Below, in pieces: positions 15,191 to 22,644 of a stretch of 64,000 nucleotides of DNA. The position numbers and the translations under genes were made by a program. Positions within the stretch are counted from its first letter, which is position 1. Every line of letters begins with the position of its first letter. Location of the stretch: NCBI RefSeq assembly GCF_039535785.1, contig NZ_BAAAXV010000005.1, positions 992,001 to 1,056,000 of the forward strand, in the 5' to 3' direction. This DNA is from Nonomuraea helvata. Its GTDB lineage: Bacteria; Actinomycetota; Actinomycetes; Streptosporangiales; Streptosporangiaceae. The notes under the pieces were generated by a model. The model made no database searches. It worked only from the letters and a program-made list of their open reading frames with translations, and was not told the DNA's origin.

Positions 15191-16117
15191 TCATCCGAGC
15201 CGCCCCGCCAGTCCCTCGTACGCCCCCAGAACCAGGTCCCAGAACCCCTTCACGTCCATCGAGGTCGCCACCAGCGCGTTCGCGTCCTGCGCGGTCACCT
15301 TGAAGTCCGTCACGGTCATCCCCCGCGTGTAGAGCCCGGCGGTCTCCACGTTCACCACGGCCGGCACGCAGGTGAACAGGGAGGGGTCGAGCACGTACGC
15401 CACCGCGCACGCGTCGTGGATGGCCGGACCGCCGTCGGCCGTCACCACCCCGTAGAACTGCGCGGCGGGCGCCAGCAGCAGTTCGCCCAGCCTGCCCAGC
15501 GAACGCATCCGGTCGAGCACGTCCGAGGTCACCACGGCGGTCAGCGTCACGTCCAGGCCCAGCATCTTCACCGTCCACCCGGCGCCGAAGACGATCGCGG
15601 CCGCCTCGGGGTCGGCCAGGATGTTGAACTCGGCGGCCGGGTTGTGGTTGCCGCGCGTGAACGAGCCGCCCATGATGACCAGGTCGCGGGCCCACTCCAC
15701 GACGCGGGGCTCGCGGCGTACGGCGAGGGCGACGTTCGTCAGCGGTCCCACGGCCACCAGCGTGATCTCGCCAGGGGCGGCCTTCAGGGTGTCCACGATG
15801 AAGTCGACCGCGTGCCCGTCCGCCGGGCCCAGAGCCGGCGCGGGCAGCACGACGTCACCCAGGCCCGTGGTCCCGTGCACGCGGGAGGCGCGCACCGTCT
15901 CGCGCAGCAGGGCGCCGGCGCTGCCCGGCGTCACCGGGACGTTCCCCAGCTCCAGGAACTCTCTCAGGGCCAGCGCGTTGGCCGTGGTCAGGGGGAGATC
16001 GACGTTGCCGCCCACGGTGGTGATGCCCACCACGTCGAGGGAAGGGGAGCCGGCCGCAAGGGCCAGGGCGAGCGCGTCGTCGATACCGGGGTCGCAGTCA
16101 ATGAGAACCTTCTTCAC
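15191..16117 (-). CDS. Inosine/uridine-preferring nucleoside hydrolase family protein
   Basis: A 308-residue enzyme that should hydrolyse the N-glycosidic bond of ribonucleosides in salvage. The N-terminal DCDPGIDDA (residues 8-16) is the calcium/ribose-binding signature. VGPLTNVALA, VIMGGSF and the loop NPAAEFNILADPEAA are all conserved. A late HDACAVAYVLDPSLF supplies the His/Asp pair near the base-leaving site. The length is typical and the ATG at 16117 is unambiguous. It stands alone, with tRNA-Lys downstream and the 6C-like hairpins upstream. Base preference cannot be predicted. Confidence 0.93.
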   Translation of the reverse strand: MKKVLIDCDPGIDDALALALAAGSPSLDVVGITTVGGNVDLPLTTANALALREFLELGNVPVTPGSAGALLRETVRASRVHGTTGLGDVVLPAPALGPADGHAVDFIVDTLKAAPGEITLVAVGPLTNVALAVRREPRVVEWARDLVIMGGSFTRGNHNPAAEFNILADPEAAAIVFGAGWTVKMLGLDVTLTAVVTSDVLDRMRSLGRLGELLLAPAAQFYGVVTADGGPAIHDACAVAYVLDPSLFTCVPAVVNVETAGLYTRGMTVTDFKVTAQDANALVATSMDVKGFWDLVLGAYEGLAGRLG

Positions 16118-16137
16118 GAAACCGGAGGATACGCATA

Positions 16138-16254
16138 GATCGGGCCGGGCAGTTCCCCCAAAGCTGCCCGGCCCGATCGGCGGCGGTCCAGGCCGGTGTC
16201 TTCCCCCAAAAACACCGGCGGTCCCGCACTGGCGAACCGCGGTCCCCCTCCGCG
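16138..16254 (+). ncRNA. 6C-like small RNA candidate: three hairpins with CCCCC loops
   Basis: Three consecutive hairpins each present a run of five cytosines in the loop on the plus strand. The first is a perfect 15-bp stem (16138-16152/16164-16178) with loop TTCCCCCAAAG. The second is an 8-bp stem (16192-16199/16212-16219) with loop CTTCCCCCAAAA. The third is a 5-bp stem CGCGG/CCGCG (16238-16242/16250-16254) with loop TCCCCCT. Actinobacterial 6C RNA is defined by two stem-loops with C-rich loops, and the near-identical first two loops fit it. Loops here have five rather than six C, and no U-tract terminator is obvious. The alternative is terminators for the minus-strand osmC gene. Confidence 0.5.
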
Positions 16255-16356
16255 TCCGCTTCGGTGAAGGTCTATTGGCCTCTTGACCTGCTACAACGCT
16301 ACCGAGACGAATGCAACGGTCGCGTCATGACGGGGTCGAATATCTGTTTTATCCGA

Positions 16357-16749
16357 CTAGGGAACCTCCAGCCGGACCTCTGTGCCCTCCTGCAACGATC
16401 TGCTCACCGTGCAGTACTTCTCGTGCACCCGCTCCGCGACCGCCCTGAAGACCTCGCCGGCCTCCTCCGAGGGCAGCTCCACCTCGTACGTGACGGTGAC
16501 GGGGCCGAGCTTGCTCGGCTCGACCTTCTCCGCCTGCACGGTCATCGCCAGCCGCACCAGGCGGTGGCCGCGCTTGGCGGTGAGCGGCTCGACGGTCACG
16601 ATGTTGCACCCGCCGACCGCCGCCAGCAGCAACTCCACCGGGGTGAAGACCCCGTCCTCGTCACCGCCGCCCATCCGCACCTCGGCGCCGCGGGCGTTCG
16701 TGGCCCGGAATCCGCCGTCCTCTGTTCGTTCGACACGCACGTTAGCCAT
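16357..16749 (-). CDS. OsmC-family protein (peroxiredoxin-like)
   Basis: A 130-residue protein of the OsmC/Ohr superfamily: FTPVELLLAAVGGCNIVTVEPL carries the first reactive cysteine, and KYCTVSRSL carries the second. The family reduces organic hydroperoxides or reacts with electrophiles in the cytoplasm. The order E..GGC..YC matches the YhfA/OsmC-like branch more than Ohr. The ATG is at 16749. It is divergent from the membrane protein gene 53 bp away. The 6C-like hairpins lie downstream. Confidence 0.88.
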   Translation of the reverse strand: MANVRVERTEDGGFRATNARGAEVRMGGGDEDGVFTPVELLLAAVGGCNIVTVEPLTAKRGHRLVRLAMTVQAEKVEPSKLGPVTVTYEVELPSEEAGEVFRAVAERVHEKYCTVSRSLQEGTEVRLEVP

Positions 16750-16801
16750 GTTTCAGACCCTACTCAGAAAGCTTTAATGTTCATTCAGGATCGTGAGGAG
16801 C

Positions 16802-17503
16802 ATGGCTAGCCAGGCGAATGCGAACCCCGGCCCGATCCTCTTCTGGTGCGGCGTCGCGGTGGCCGAGTTCGGCGCGATCCAGCCGGGTTTCGGTTACCCG
16901 TGGCGGCCGACGGCCTACGCCGCGGCGGCGCTGCTCGTCGCCCTCGGCTTCCTCATCGTCAAGGCCGCCGGCCACCTGCGCACCGAGGAGGCCAGGCAGC
17001 GGCTGCGGCTCGGCGGCTACCTGGCCGGCGCGCTGCTGGTGGCGCACGAGTTCAGCTCCACGGCGTACGTGACCGAGCTCAGCCGCGCGGGCTCGCTCGC
17101 CCTGTACGCGATGGCGGCCGTCATGGCGGTACGCAGCCACCGGGTGCCCGCCACGGCCAGGCCGACCCTGCTGATCGCAACGGGCCTCGACCCGTCCGCC
17201 CTGCGGGCCCGGCTGGACGGCGCGAGCGACACCGTGGCCGTCTACCGGGTCGAGCGTGCCACGGACGAGCTGCGCGACCTGGAGGCCCGCTACGGCCTCA
17301 TCCTCGTCGAGGGCGCCGAGCACGACCCCCAGGCCAAGGAGCGCGTGAGCGCCTCGGGCCTGAGCCGTGAGATTCCCGACATCTCCGACCGCGATGTGGT
17401 GGTGGCGGGTCCGCGGCAGTTCAGGAGGTACATAGGCGGGGCGTTGTCACGCCTTGCGGTGCCAAGATCACAGATTCATTTCAAATCACAGCAAAAGGTT
17501 TAG
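16802..17503 (+). CDS. Membrane protein with degenerate ferredoxin-reductase-like C-terminal domain
   Basis: A 233-residue protein. About four hydrophobic segments occupy residues 10-115 (LFWCGVAVAEFGAI, AAAALLVALGFLIV, LGGYLAGALLVAHEF, SLALYAMAAVMAV). The cytoplasmic part of about 110 residues ends in VVVAGPRQFRRYIGGALSRL followed by VPRSQIHFKS. That tail resembles the C-terminal NAD(P)-binding end of ferredoxin reductases (CGPxxM..xxxxLxxxGVPxxxIHxE). FAD- and most NAD-binding motifs are absent, so catalysis is doubtful. It lies 50 bp ahead of an ApbE flavinyltransferase, a context seen with flavin-based membrane redox systems. The start is uncertain between ATG 16802 and GTG 16793. Confidence 0.65.
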   Translation: MASQANANPGPILFWCGVAVAEFGAIQPGFGYPWRPTAYAAAALLVALGFLIVKAAGHLRTEEARQRLRLGGYLAGALLVAHEFSSTAYVTELSRAGSLALYAMAAVMAVRSHRVPATARPTLLIATGLDPSALRARLDGASDTVAVYRVERATDELRDLEARYGLILVEGAEHDPQAKERVSASGLSREIPDISDRDVVVAGPRQFRRYIGGALSRLAVPRSQIHFKSQQKV

Positions 17504-17553
17504 GTCCACATTACGCGTCATCTGCAACGGTGGGCTGCGGACAAGGAGGCAAG

Positions 17554-18330
17554 GTGACGACTTTCCCCGGAAGCGCCCGTGTCGAGATGGTCATGGGCAT
17601 GCCGGTCAGTGTGGACATCCGCACCGCTCTCCCGGCGCGCGAGCTGGTCCCGCTGATGGATGACGCGTTCGCCTGGCTGAGGTGGGTGGACGACACCTTC
17701 AGTCCGGTCAAGGAGGACAGCCAGATCGGCCGGCTCAACCGCGGCCAGACGATCAAGCAGATCCCCGAGCTCATCGAGGTCCTCCACCGCTGCGACGAGC
17801 TCAGCGAGGCCACGGACGGCTACTTCGAGGCGCGCATCAACGGCGTCATCGACCCGTCCGGCTACATCAAGGGCTGGGCGCTCGAGCGGCTGTCCCGCGC
17901 CCTGGTCAACGCGGGCGCGGGCGACCACCGCATCAGCGCGGGCGAGGACATCAGGGTGCGCGGCTCGGCCGCCCCCGGCAAGCGCTGGCGCGTCGGCATC
18001 CGGGACCCGCGCAAGAACGTGGTTCGCAAGGTCGTCTTCGCCCATGACCTGGGCATCGCCACCTCGGGCGGCGCTCCCGTGGTCAACCCGCGTACGGGGC
18101 AGGTCGAGGAGGGTCTCGGCTCGGTCACCGTGATCGGTCCCGACCTCGGGGTCGCCGACGCGTACGCCACCGCCATCTTCGCCATGGGATCCATCGTGGC
18201 CAGGCGCTTCGCGGCCGACCTGGCGGAGGCGGGGCCGTACCAGACGATGATCATCACGCGGGACGGGCAGGAGATCAGCACGCCCGGCCTCGCCGACTAC
18301 AGCGGAGCGGAAGCACGTCTGGCCGGCTGA
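17554..18330 (+). CDS. apbE: FAD:protein FMN transferase (ApbE family)
   Basis: This 258-residue protein attaches FMN from FAD covalently to Thr/Ser of redox proteins, normally outside the membrane. Recognisable parts are the N-terminal strand MVMGMPVSVDI, the pair DDTFSPVKEDSQIGRLN, the DPSGYIKGWA loop (family DxxGxAKGY), ISAGEDIRVRG, GIATSGG and VADAYATAIFAMG (family DALATALF). The GTG at 17554 has AAGGAGG 4 nt upstream and beats a GTG at 17530. No signal peptide is visible. It follows the membrane FNR-like gene. No FMN-binding domain protein is present nearby, so the acceptor must be elsewhere. Confidence 0.88.
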   Translation: MTTFPGSARVEMVMGMPVSVDIRTALPARELVPLMDDAFAWLRWVDDTFSPVKEDSQIGRLNRGQTIKQIPELIEVLHRCDELSEATDGYFEARINGVIDPSGYIKGWALERLSRALVNAGAGDHRISAGEDIRVRGSAAPGKRWRVGIRDPRKNVVRKVVFAHDLGIATSGGAPVVNPRTGQVEEGLGSVTVIGPDLGVADAYATAIFAMGSIVARRFAADLAEAGPYQTMIITRDGQEISTPGLADYSGAEARLAG

Positions 18331-18437
18331 CCGCCCTCCGGCGGGCCGCCCTCCCTCGGCGGCCCGCCGCGCTCGAGTGGCTACGGAGGGTGGCGTGCGG
18401 AGCTCTGCCGGTCCGCCTCCTCAGCCGTCTCTCGCGA

Positions 18438-18713
18438 TCAGGCGTCGGGATGTTTGCGCAGATACTCTATGTAGATCGGGCGCAGCGCCTCGCCCAGCTG
18501 CCCCTCGCCGGAGGCGATGGCGTCGCTGAGCAGCGCGGAAACCCGGCTGAGGTCATGGGCGGCCTCCGCGCCGTGACCGCTGGCGGCCTCGGCGGCCGGG
18601 ATGACCTTCAGCAGATCCCAGAGAAACCCCAGGTCTCCGTGGCGTACGGCGTAACGTACCGCCCGATCGTGCAACTCGTCGGCCGGCAGCGACTCGAGCC
18701 CGTTCGCGTCCAT
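18438..18713 (-). CDS. Small helical protein of unknown function, 91 aa
   Basis: The ATG at 18713 is followed by MDANGLESLPADELHDRAVR and an all-helical sequence ending GEALRPIYIEYLRKHPDA. It has no membrane segment, no cysteines and no recognisable motif. Codon usage is consistent with a real gene, and a purine-rich ribosome binding site (GGGAGGGAGC, 18719-18728) lies just upstream of the start. The gene is monocistronic, convergent with apbE (107 bp apart) and divergent from the small membrane protein gene. I do not recognise the family. Confidence 0.6.
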   Translation of the reverse strand: MDANGLESLPADELHDRAVRYAVRHGDLGFLWDLLKVIPAAEAASGHGAEAAHDLSRVSALLSDAIASGEGQLGEALRPIYIEYLRKHPDA

Positions 18714-18845
18714 CTTGCTCCCTCCCTCGACGCCCCCTGCCCGAGTTGGGCCGGCGATAACCGGCGACTACGCAGAGTAGCCGCCGGAAACGCGCAGACT
18801 GCGCCACTATCGAAGTACCGAGCTCAAGTGGGAGGATCAAGCAGC

Positions 18846-19226
18846 GTGAGATTCATCATCAGAACCATTGCGGCGGCGGTGGCCCTATGGGTGGCCATCC
18901 AGCTCGTCCCCGGCATCGGGGTCAGCGCCCCCGCGAACTCCGCCCAATACTGGGGCGTCCTGCTGATCGTGGCGTTGATCTTCGGCCTCGTGAACGCCAT
19001 CGTCAAGCCCATCGTCAAGGCACTCGGGTGCGCCATCGTCGTGCTGACACTCGGCCTCTTCCTGCTCGTCATCAACGCGGCCATGCTGCTGCTGACGAGC
19101 TGGATCGCCGGCCAGCTCGACATCCCCTTCCACGTCTCGAACTTCTACCCGGCCGCGTTCTGGGGCGCGATCATCGTCAGCGTCGTGAGCTGGCTGCTGG
19201 GTCTCATCCTCCCCGACGGCGACTGA
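18846..19226 (+). CDS. Phage-holin-family (PF04020-like) small membrane protein
   Basis: This 126-residue protein has four hydrophobic segments: about 5-22 (TIAAAVALWVAIQLVPGI), 32-52 (YWGVLLIVALIFGLVNAIV), 60-85 (CAIVVLTLGLFLLVINAAML) and 103-122. The conserved NAIVKPIVK and LTLGLFLLVINA motifs mark the bacterial 'phage holin 4 / YvlD-like' membrane family. Despite the name these are chromosomal membrane proteins of unknown role. The start is the GTG at 18846 with GGGAGG about 11 nt upstream. It is followed 2 bp later by the lyase-like gene, so the two are probably co-transcribed. Confidence 0.82.
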   Translation: MRFIIRTIAAAVALWVAIQLVPGIGVSAPANSAQYWGVLLIVALIFGLVNAIVKPIVKALGCAIVVLTLGLFLLVINAAMLLLTSWIAGQLDIPFHVSNFYPAAFWGAIIVSVVSWLLGLILPDGD

Positions 19227-19228
19227 AC

Positions 19229-20563
19229 TTGCACGTGGAGCTCGACGGCGCCGGCCTGACCTGCGCGCAGGTCCACGAGGCCGCGTACGGCGGGGCCCGG
19301 GTCACGATCGCCTCCCTGGATCGCGCCCGGGCCGCGTGGGCCACCGCCCAGGAGCTCAAGGGCCCCGTGTACGGGCGGAGCACCGGCGTGGGCGCCAACA
19401 GGGGCGTACTCGTCGAAGAGCCCGGCCTCGACCTGCTCCGCAGCCACGTGTGCGGCGCCGGCCCGCTGATCCCGCCGGCCCGCGCCCGGGCCATGCTCGT
19501 GGTCCGGCTCAACCAGCTCGCCGCGGGCGGCTCCGGCATCGACCCCGCCGTGCTCCCGGTGCTGGCCGACGCGATCAACGGCGGCTTCACCCCGCCGATC
19601 CAGACGTACGGCGCCATCGGCACCGGCGACCTCACGGCCCTCGCCACCACCGCCCTGTGCCTGCTGGGCGAGCTTCCCTGGCACCACGAGCTCCCGCCGT
19701 CCCCCGCCGACCAGCCCCGCTTTCCGCTCGCCTCCGGGGACGCGCTGCCGTTCATCAGCTCGGGGGCCGCCACGCTCGCCGACGCCGCCATCGCCTGCCA
19801 TCGCCTCCGCCATCTCCTGGAGGCCGCCGTCGACGTCGCCGCGATGTCGTTCGCCGCCGTGCACGCCTCGGCGGAGCCGCTGGCCGCCGCCGTACAGGAG
19901 GCCCGGCCCCACCCCGGGCAGGCCGCCGTCGCCGCACGCCTGCGCGGCCTGCTCACCCAGGCGCCGGGGACCCGCGTGCAGGACCCGTACGGCTACCGAG
20001 CCTTCGCCCAGGTGCACGGCGCCGCCATGGACACGCTCGACCGAGCGGCCGCCGCCGTCGAGACCGACCTCAACGCCGCCACCGAGAACCCTCTCTTCTC
20101 AGGATCCCTGGCCTGGCACAACGGCAACTTCCACTCGGCCCCGGTGTCCCTGGCGCTCGACGCGCTGCGTGCCGCGCTCGTGCAGGCGGCACAGCTCAGC
20201 GCCGCCCGCCTGGCCACCCTCATGGACCCCGGCTACACCGGCCGCCACCCCTTCCTCGCCGACCGGCCCGGCTCGTCGGGGCTGCTGATCCTGGAGTACG
20301 TGGCCCAGGACGCCCTCGCCGAACTCCGCCACCTCGCCCACCCGGTGACGACGGGCACGGCGGTGATCTCCCTCGGCACGGAGGACCACGCGGGCTTCGC
20401 CACCCAGGCCGCCCGCCACGCACTCCGCTGCCTGGAGCCCTTGGAGATCGTCCTGGCCTGCGAGCACACGGCCGCCACCCGCGCCCTCAACGGCCCCACC
20501 CCGGACCGCCCCCTCACCGCCGACCTGACCACCTCCCGTCACGCTCTCCACCAACCCCTCTGA
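19229..20563 (+). CDS. Histidine/phenylalanine ammonia-lyase family protein lacking the MIO triad
   Basis: A 444-residue member of the aromatic amino acid lyase fold (usual length about 500). Conserved: YGRSTGVG (substrate Tyr loop), VQDPYGYR, AATENPLF, NGNFH, and the late TEDHAGFAT (family QEDH). The cofactor segment, however, reads YGAIGTGDLTALA (19607-19645) where the family has GS(V/I)GASGDLAPLA. One residue is missing and Ala-Ser-Gly is absent, so the methylidene-imidazolone electrophile cannot form in the normal way. The start is TTG 19229 or GTG 19235, right after the membrane protein gene. There are no hut genes nearby, so a role in histidine degradation is unsupported. Confidence 0.85.
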   Translation: MHVELDGAGLTCAQVHEAAYGGARVTIASLDRARAAWATAQELKGPVYGRSTGVGANRGVLVEEPGLDLLRSHVCGAGPLIPPARARAMLVVRLNQLAAGGSGIDPAVLPVLADAINGGFTPPIQTYGAIGTGDLTALATTALCLLGELPWHHELPPSPADQPRFPLASGDALPFISSGAATLADAAIACHRLRHLLEAAVDVAAMSFAAVHASAEPLAAAVQEARPHPGQAAVAARLRGLLTQAPGTRVQDPYGYRAFAQVHGAAMDTLDRAAAAVETDLNAATENPLFSGSLAWHNGNFHSAPVSLALDALRAALVQAAQLSAARLATLMDPGYTGRHPFLADRPGSSGLLILEYVAQDALAELRHLAHPVTTGTAVISLGTEDHAGFATQAARHALRCLEPLEIVLACEHTAATRALNGPTPDRPLTADLTTSRHALHQPL

Positions 20564-20586
20564 CCCCTCTGGGGGACGCGAAAGTG

Positions 20587-21588
20587 TCAGGCTCCCGTCA
20601 GGGGAACCCGGGCCACCGACCCCCGTTCCCTGAGCGTGGGCGCCTGCACCACGCGGCGGCGTCGGGTCCCGCCGTCGGTCGCCGCCGAGATCAGCCGGAC
20701 CGCCGCCCGGACGATCCCGTCGATGTCCCAGTCGACGGTCGTGAGCCCAGGCGTGAGCAGCCCCGACATCGGGTGGTCGTCGTACCCCATGATCGACACG
20801 TCACCGGGAACGGCCAGCCCCAGCTCCTGAGCCGCCGCGTAAACCCCGTAGGCGATGGAGTCGGCGAAGCAGAACACCGCGCTCGGCCCCCGGGCGGTCA
20901 GGAGGTCGCGGGCGGCCGAGGTGGCGCCGGCGAGGCCGTGAGGCGCGGTGGCGACCTCGATGTCGAGGCCCAGCCGGTCGGCCTCGGCCGTGACGTGCAG
21001 GTCGGCGGGACGGTCGGGCGTGCTGGCCCTGGTCGGGGTGAGGACGGCGATGCGGCGGTGGCCGAGGTCGCGCAGGTGCTCCAGGGCCATGGTCACGCCG
21101 CGCCGGTTGTCGAAGACGACCTCTCCGGCCGTGCCCTTGATCGAGTCGCCGATCGCGACCACCGGCAGCGACTCGCACAGCTCGGCCCAGAACGCCGCCG
21201 CCGGGTCGATCGGCTGGACGATCAGGCCGTCGACGCGCTGGTCGCGGAGCCGCTGGGCGAAGGCGCGCTCGCGGGCGGGATCGCCGACCGCGTCGAGGAT
21301 CAGAGCGTAACGGTCTTTCTCCCGCAGGCCCCTGCTGATGCCGACCGCCAAGGACTGCTGCCACAGGTCCTCCAGCGAGCCGCACAGCAGCCCGATCATG
21401 CCTGTGCGCCCGCTGGCCAGGGCCCTGGCGATGGGGTCGGCCTCGTAGCCGAGCTCGGCCGCCGCGGCACGCACCCGCTCCATGGTCTCCTCGGACACCT
21501 GCAGGCCGCGCAGGGCATAGGAGACGGCCGCGGGTGACAGGCCCGTGGCCTGGGCCACCTCACGGATCGTGGCTCTCTTCCGAGGCAT
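20587..21588 (-). CDS. LacI-family transcriptional regulator
   Basis: A 333-residue repressor. The N-terminal LacI HTH (ATIREVAQATGLSPAAVSYAL) and hinge helix (PIARALASGRTGMIG) precede a periplasmic-binding-protein-like sensor domain (GYDDHPMSGLLTPGLTTV at about 270-290). It is divergent from the amidohydrolase/cysteine dioxygenase pair. The intergenic region has three phased TGAAnCG-type sites, so it most likely represses that pair and itself. The ligand is unknown; most relatives sense sugars. It is convergent with the lyase-like gene. Confidence 0.92.
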   Translation of the reverse strand: MPRKRATIREVAQATGLSPAAVSYALRGLQVSEETMERVRAAAAELGYEADPIARALASGRTGMIGLLCGSLEDLWQQSLAVGISRGLREKDRYALILDAVGDPARERAFAQRLRDQRVDGLIVQPIDPAAAFWAELCESLPVVAIGDSIKGTAGEVVFDNRRGVTMALEHLRDLGHRRIAVLTPTRASTPDRPADLHVTAEADRLGLDIEVATAPHGLAGATSAARDLLTARGPSAVFCFADSIAYGVYAAAQELGLAVPGDVSIMGYDDHPMSGLLTPGLTTVDWDIDGIVRAAVRLISAATDGGTRRRRVVQAPTLRERGSVARVPLTGA

Positions 21589-21668
21589 TCAGCCAGCCTA
21601 TTCGGTGACAACGACAGAACCGCCGTTTCCGCCACGCCGTCTGTCGATCCGCCCGCTCCCCGACGCCG

Positions 21669-21721
21669 TTGACAAGCGGCAAGTGAAGCGGTTCACTGAA
21701 CCGTATCACTGAAACGCTTCA
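21669..21721 (+). promoter_or_regulatory. Promoter with three phased LacI-type operators
   Basis: A consensus -35 TTGACA lies at 21669-21674. Immediately after come TGAAGCGGTTCA (21684-21695), TGAACCGTATCA (21697-21708) and TGAAACGCTTCA (21710-21721). All are variants of a 12-bp element TGAA-N-CG-N-TTCA with the central CpG typical of LacI sites, starting exactly 13 bp apart. The outer two keep both TGAA/TTCA halves; the middle one has a degenerate right half. They should bind the divergent LacI regulator. Confidence 0.7.
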
Positions 21722-21789
21722 CGGTAGCGACGACGCAGGGCAGCCGGTTAACATGTAATGTAAGTAGGAAATAGGGGAAGGAGGCAGCC

Positions 21790-22644
21790 GTGAGCGTCGA
21801 CGTCCATCAGCATGTGTGGACCCACTCGTTCGTCGATGCCCTGCGCGCCCGCACCTCCCCGCCCTACGTGGACGGCTGGACGCTGATCCTCGACGGCGAG
21901 CCCCCGTACGAGATCGACCCCGACGACCGCAGGGACACCACCGGCCTGGAGCTGGCGCTGGTGTCGATGTCGAGCCCGCTCGGCGTCGAGTCCCTGCCGC
22001 CCGAGGAGTCGTGGCCGTTGGTCGACGCCTACCACGACGGCGCGCTCGCGCTGGGCGAGCCGTTCGGGGCCTGGGCGTCCACGTGCCTCAGCGAGCCCGA
22101 CCCCGACCGCCTGGCGAAGGACCTCGAGCGCGGCTTCACCGGGCTGCAGATCCCCGCGACAGTGCTCCCCGACGACCGGCTGCTCGAGGTGCTGACGGAC
22201 AGGGACCTGCCGCTGTTCGTCCACCCGGGCCCCGCCGCCCCGGCCCCCGGCACGCCGCCGTGGTGGCCCGCCGTGGTGCCGTACGTGCAGCAGTTGCACG
22301 CCGCCTGGCACTACTTCCACGCCGTGGTACGGCCCAGGCACCCCCGGCTGCGCGTCTGCTTCGCGGCGCTCGCGGGCCTGGCCCCGCTGCACTCCGAGCG
22401 CCTGATCGCCAGGGGCGGCGGCACCCGCGGCCTGGTCGATCCGGACTTCTTCGTGGAGACCTCCTCGTACGGCCCGCGCGCGATCGACGCGATCGTCCGC
22501 GAGCTGGGCATCGACGTCGTCGTCAACGGCTCCGACGCCCCCTACGCCACAGCACCCGAGCCCGGTCTCGGCGCGGCCGCCGGTCATGCCATCCGGGTCG
22601 TCAACCCCCGTCGTCTGCTTTTCAGAAGGGAGACTCGTACGTGA
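21790..22644 (+). CDS. Amidohydrolase-family protein (TIM-barrel metal hydrolase)
   Basis: A 284-residue protein of the amidohydrolase 2 type. The N-terminal metal-binding HxH is HQH (VDVHQHVW), a middle His is in LPLFVHPGPAA, a helix follows with HAAWHYFHAVV, and a late Asp is in VVNGSDAPYA. These enzymes act as decarboxylases or hydrolases of small acids or lactones. The GTG at 21790 has a GGAAGGAGG ribosome binding site. The stop overlaps the cysteine dioxygenase-like start by 4 bp, so the two are one operon under the LacI operators. The reaction is not assigned. Confidence 0.85.
   Translation: MSVDVHQHVWTHSFVDALRARTSPPYVDGWTLILDGEPPYEIDPDDRRDTTGLELALVSMSSPLGVESLPPEESWPLVDAYHDGALALGEPFGAWASTCLSEPDPDRLAKDLERGFTGLQIPATVLPDDRLLEVLTDRDLPLFVHPGPAAPAPGTPPWWPAVVPYVQQLHAAWHYFHAVVRPRHPRLRVCFAALAGLAPLHSERLIARGGGTRGLVDPDFFVETSSYGPRAIDAIVRELGIDVVVNGSDAPYATAPEPGLGAAAGHAIRVVNPRRLLFRRETRT

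Noticed and set aside
19229..20563. Histidine utilisation (hutH)
   Set aside because: The MIO triad is missing and no hutU, hutI or formimidoyl hydrolase gene is adjacent.
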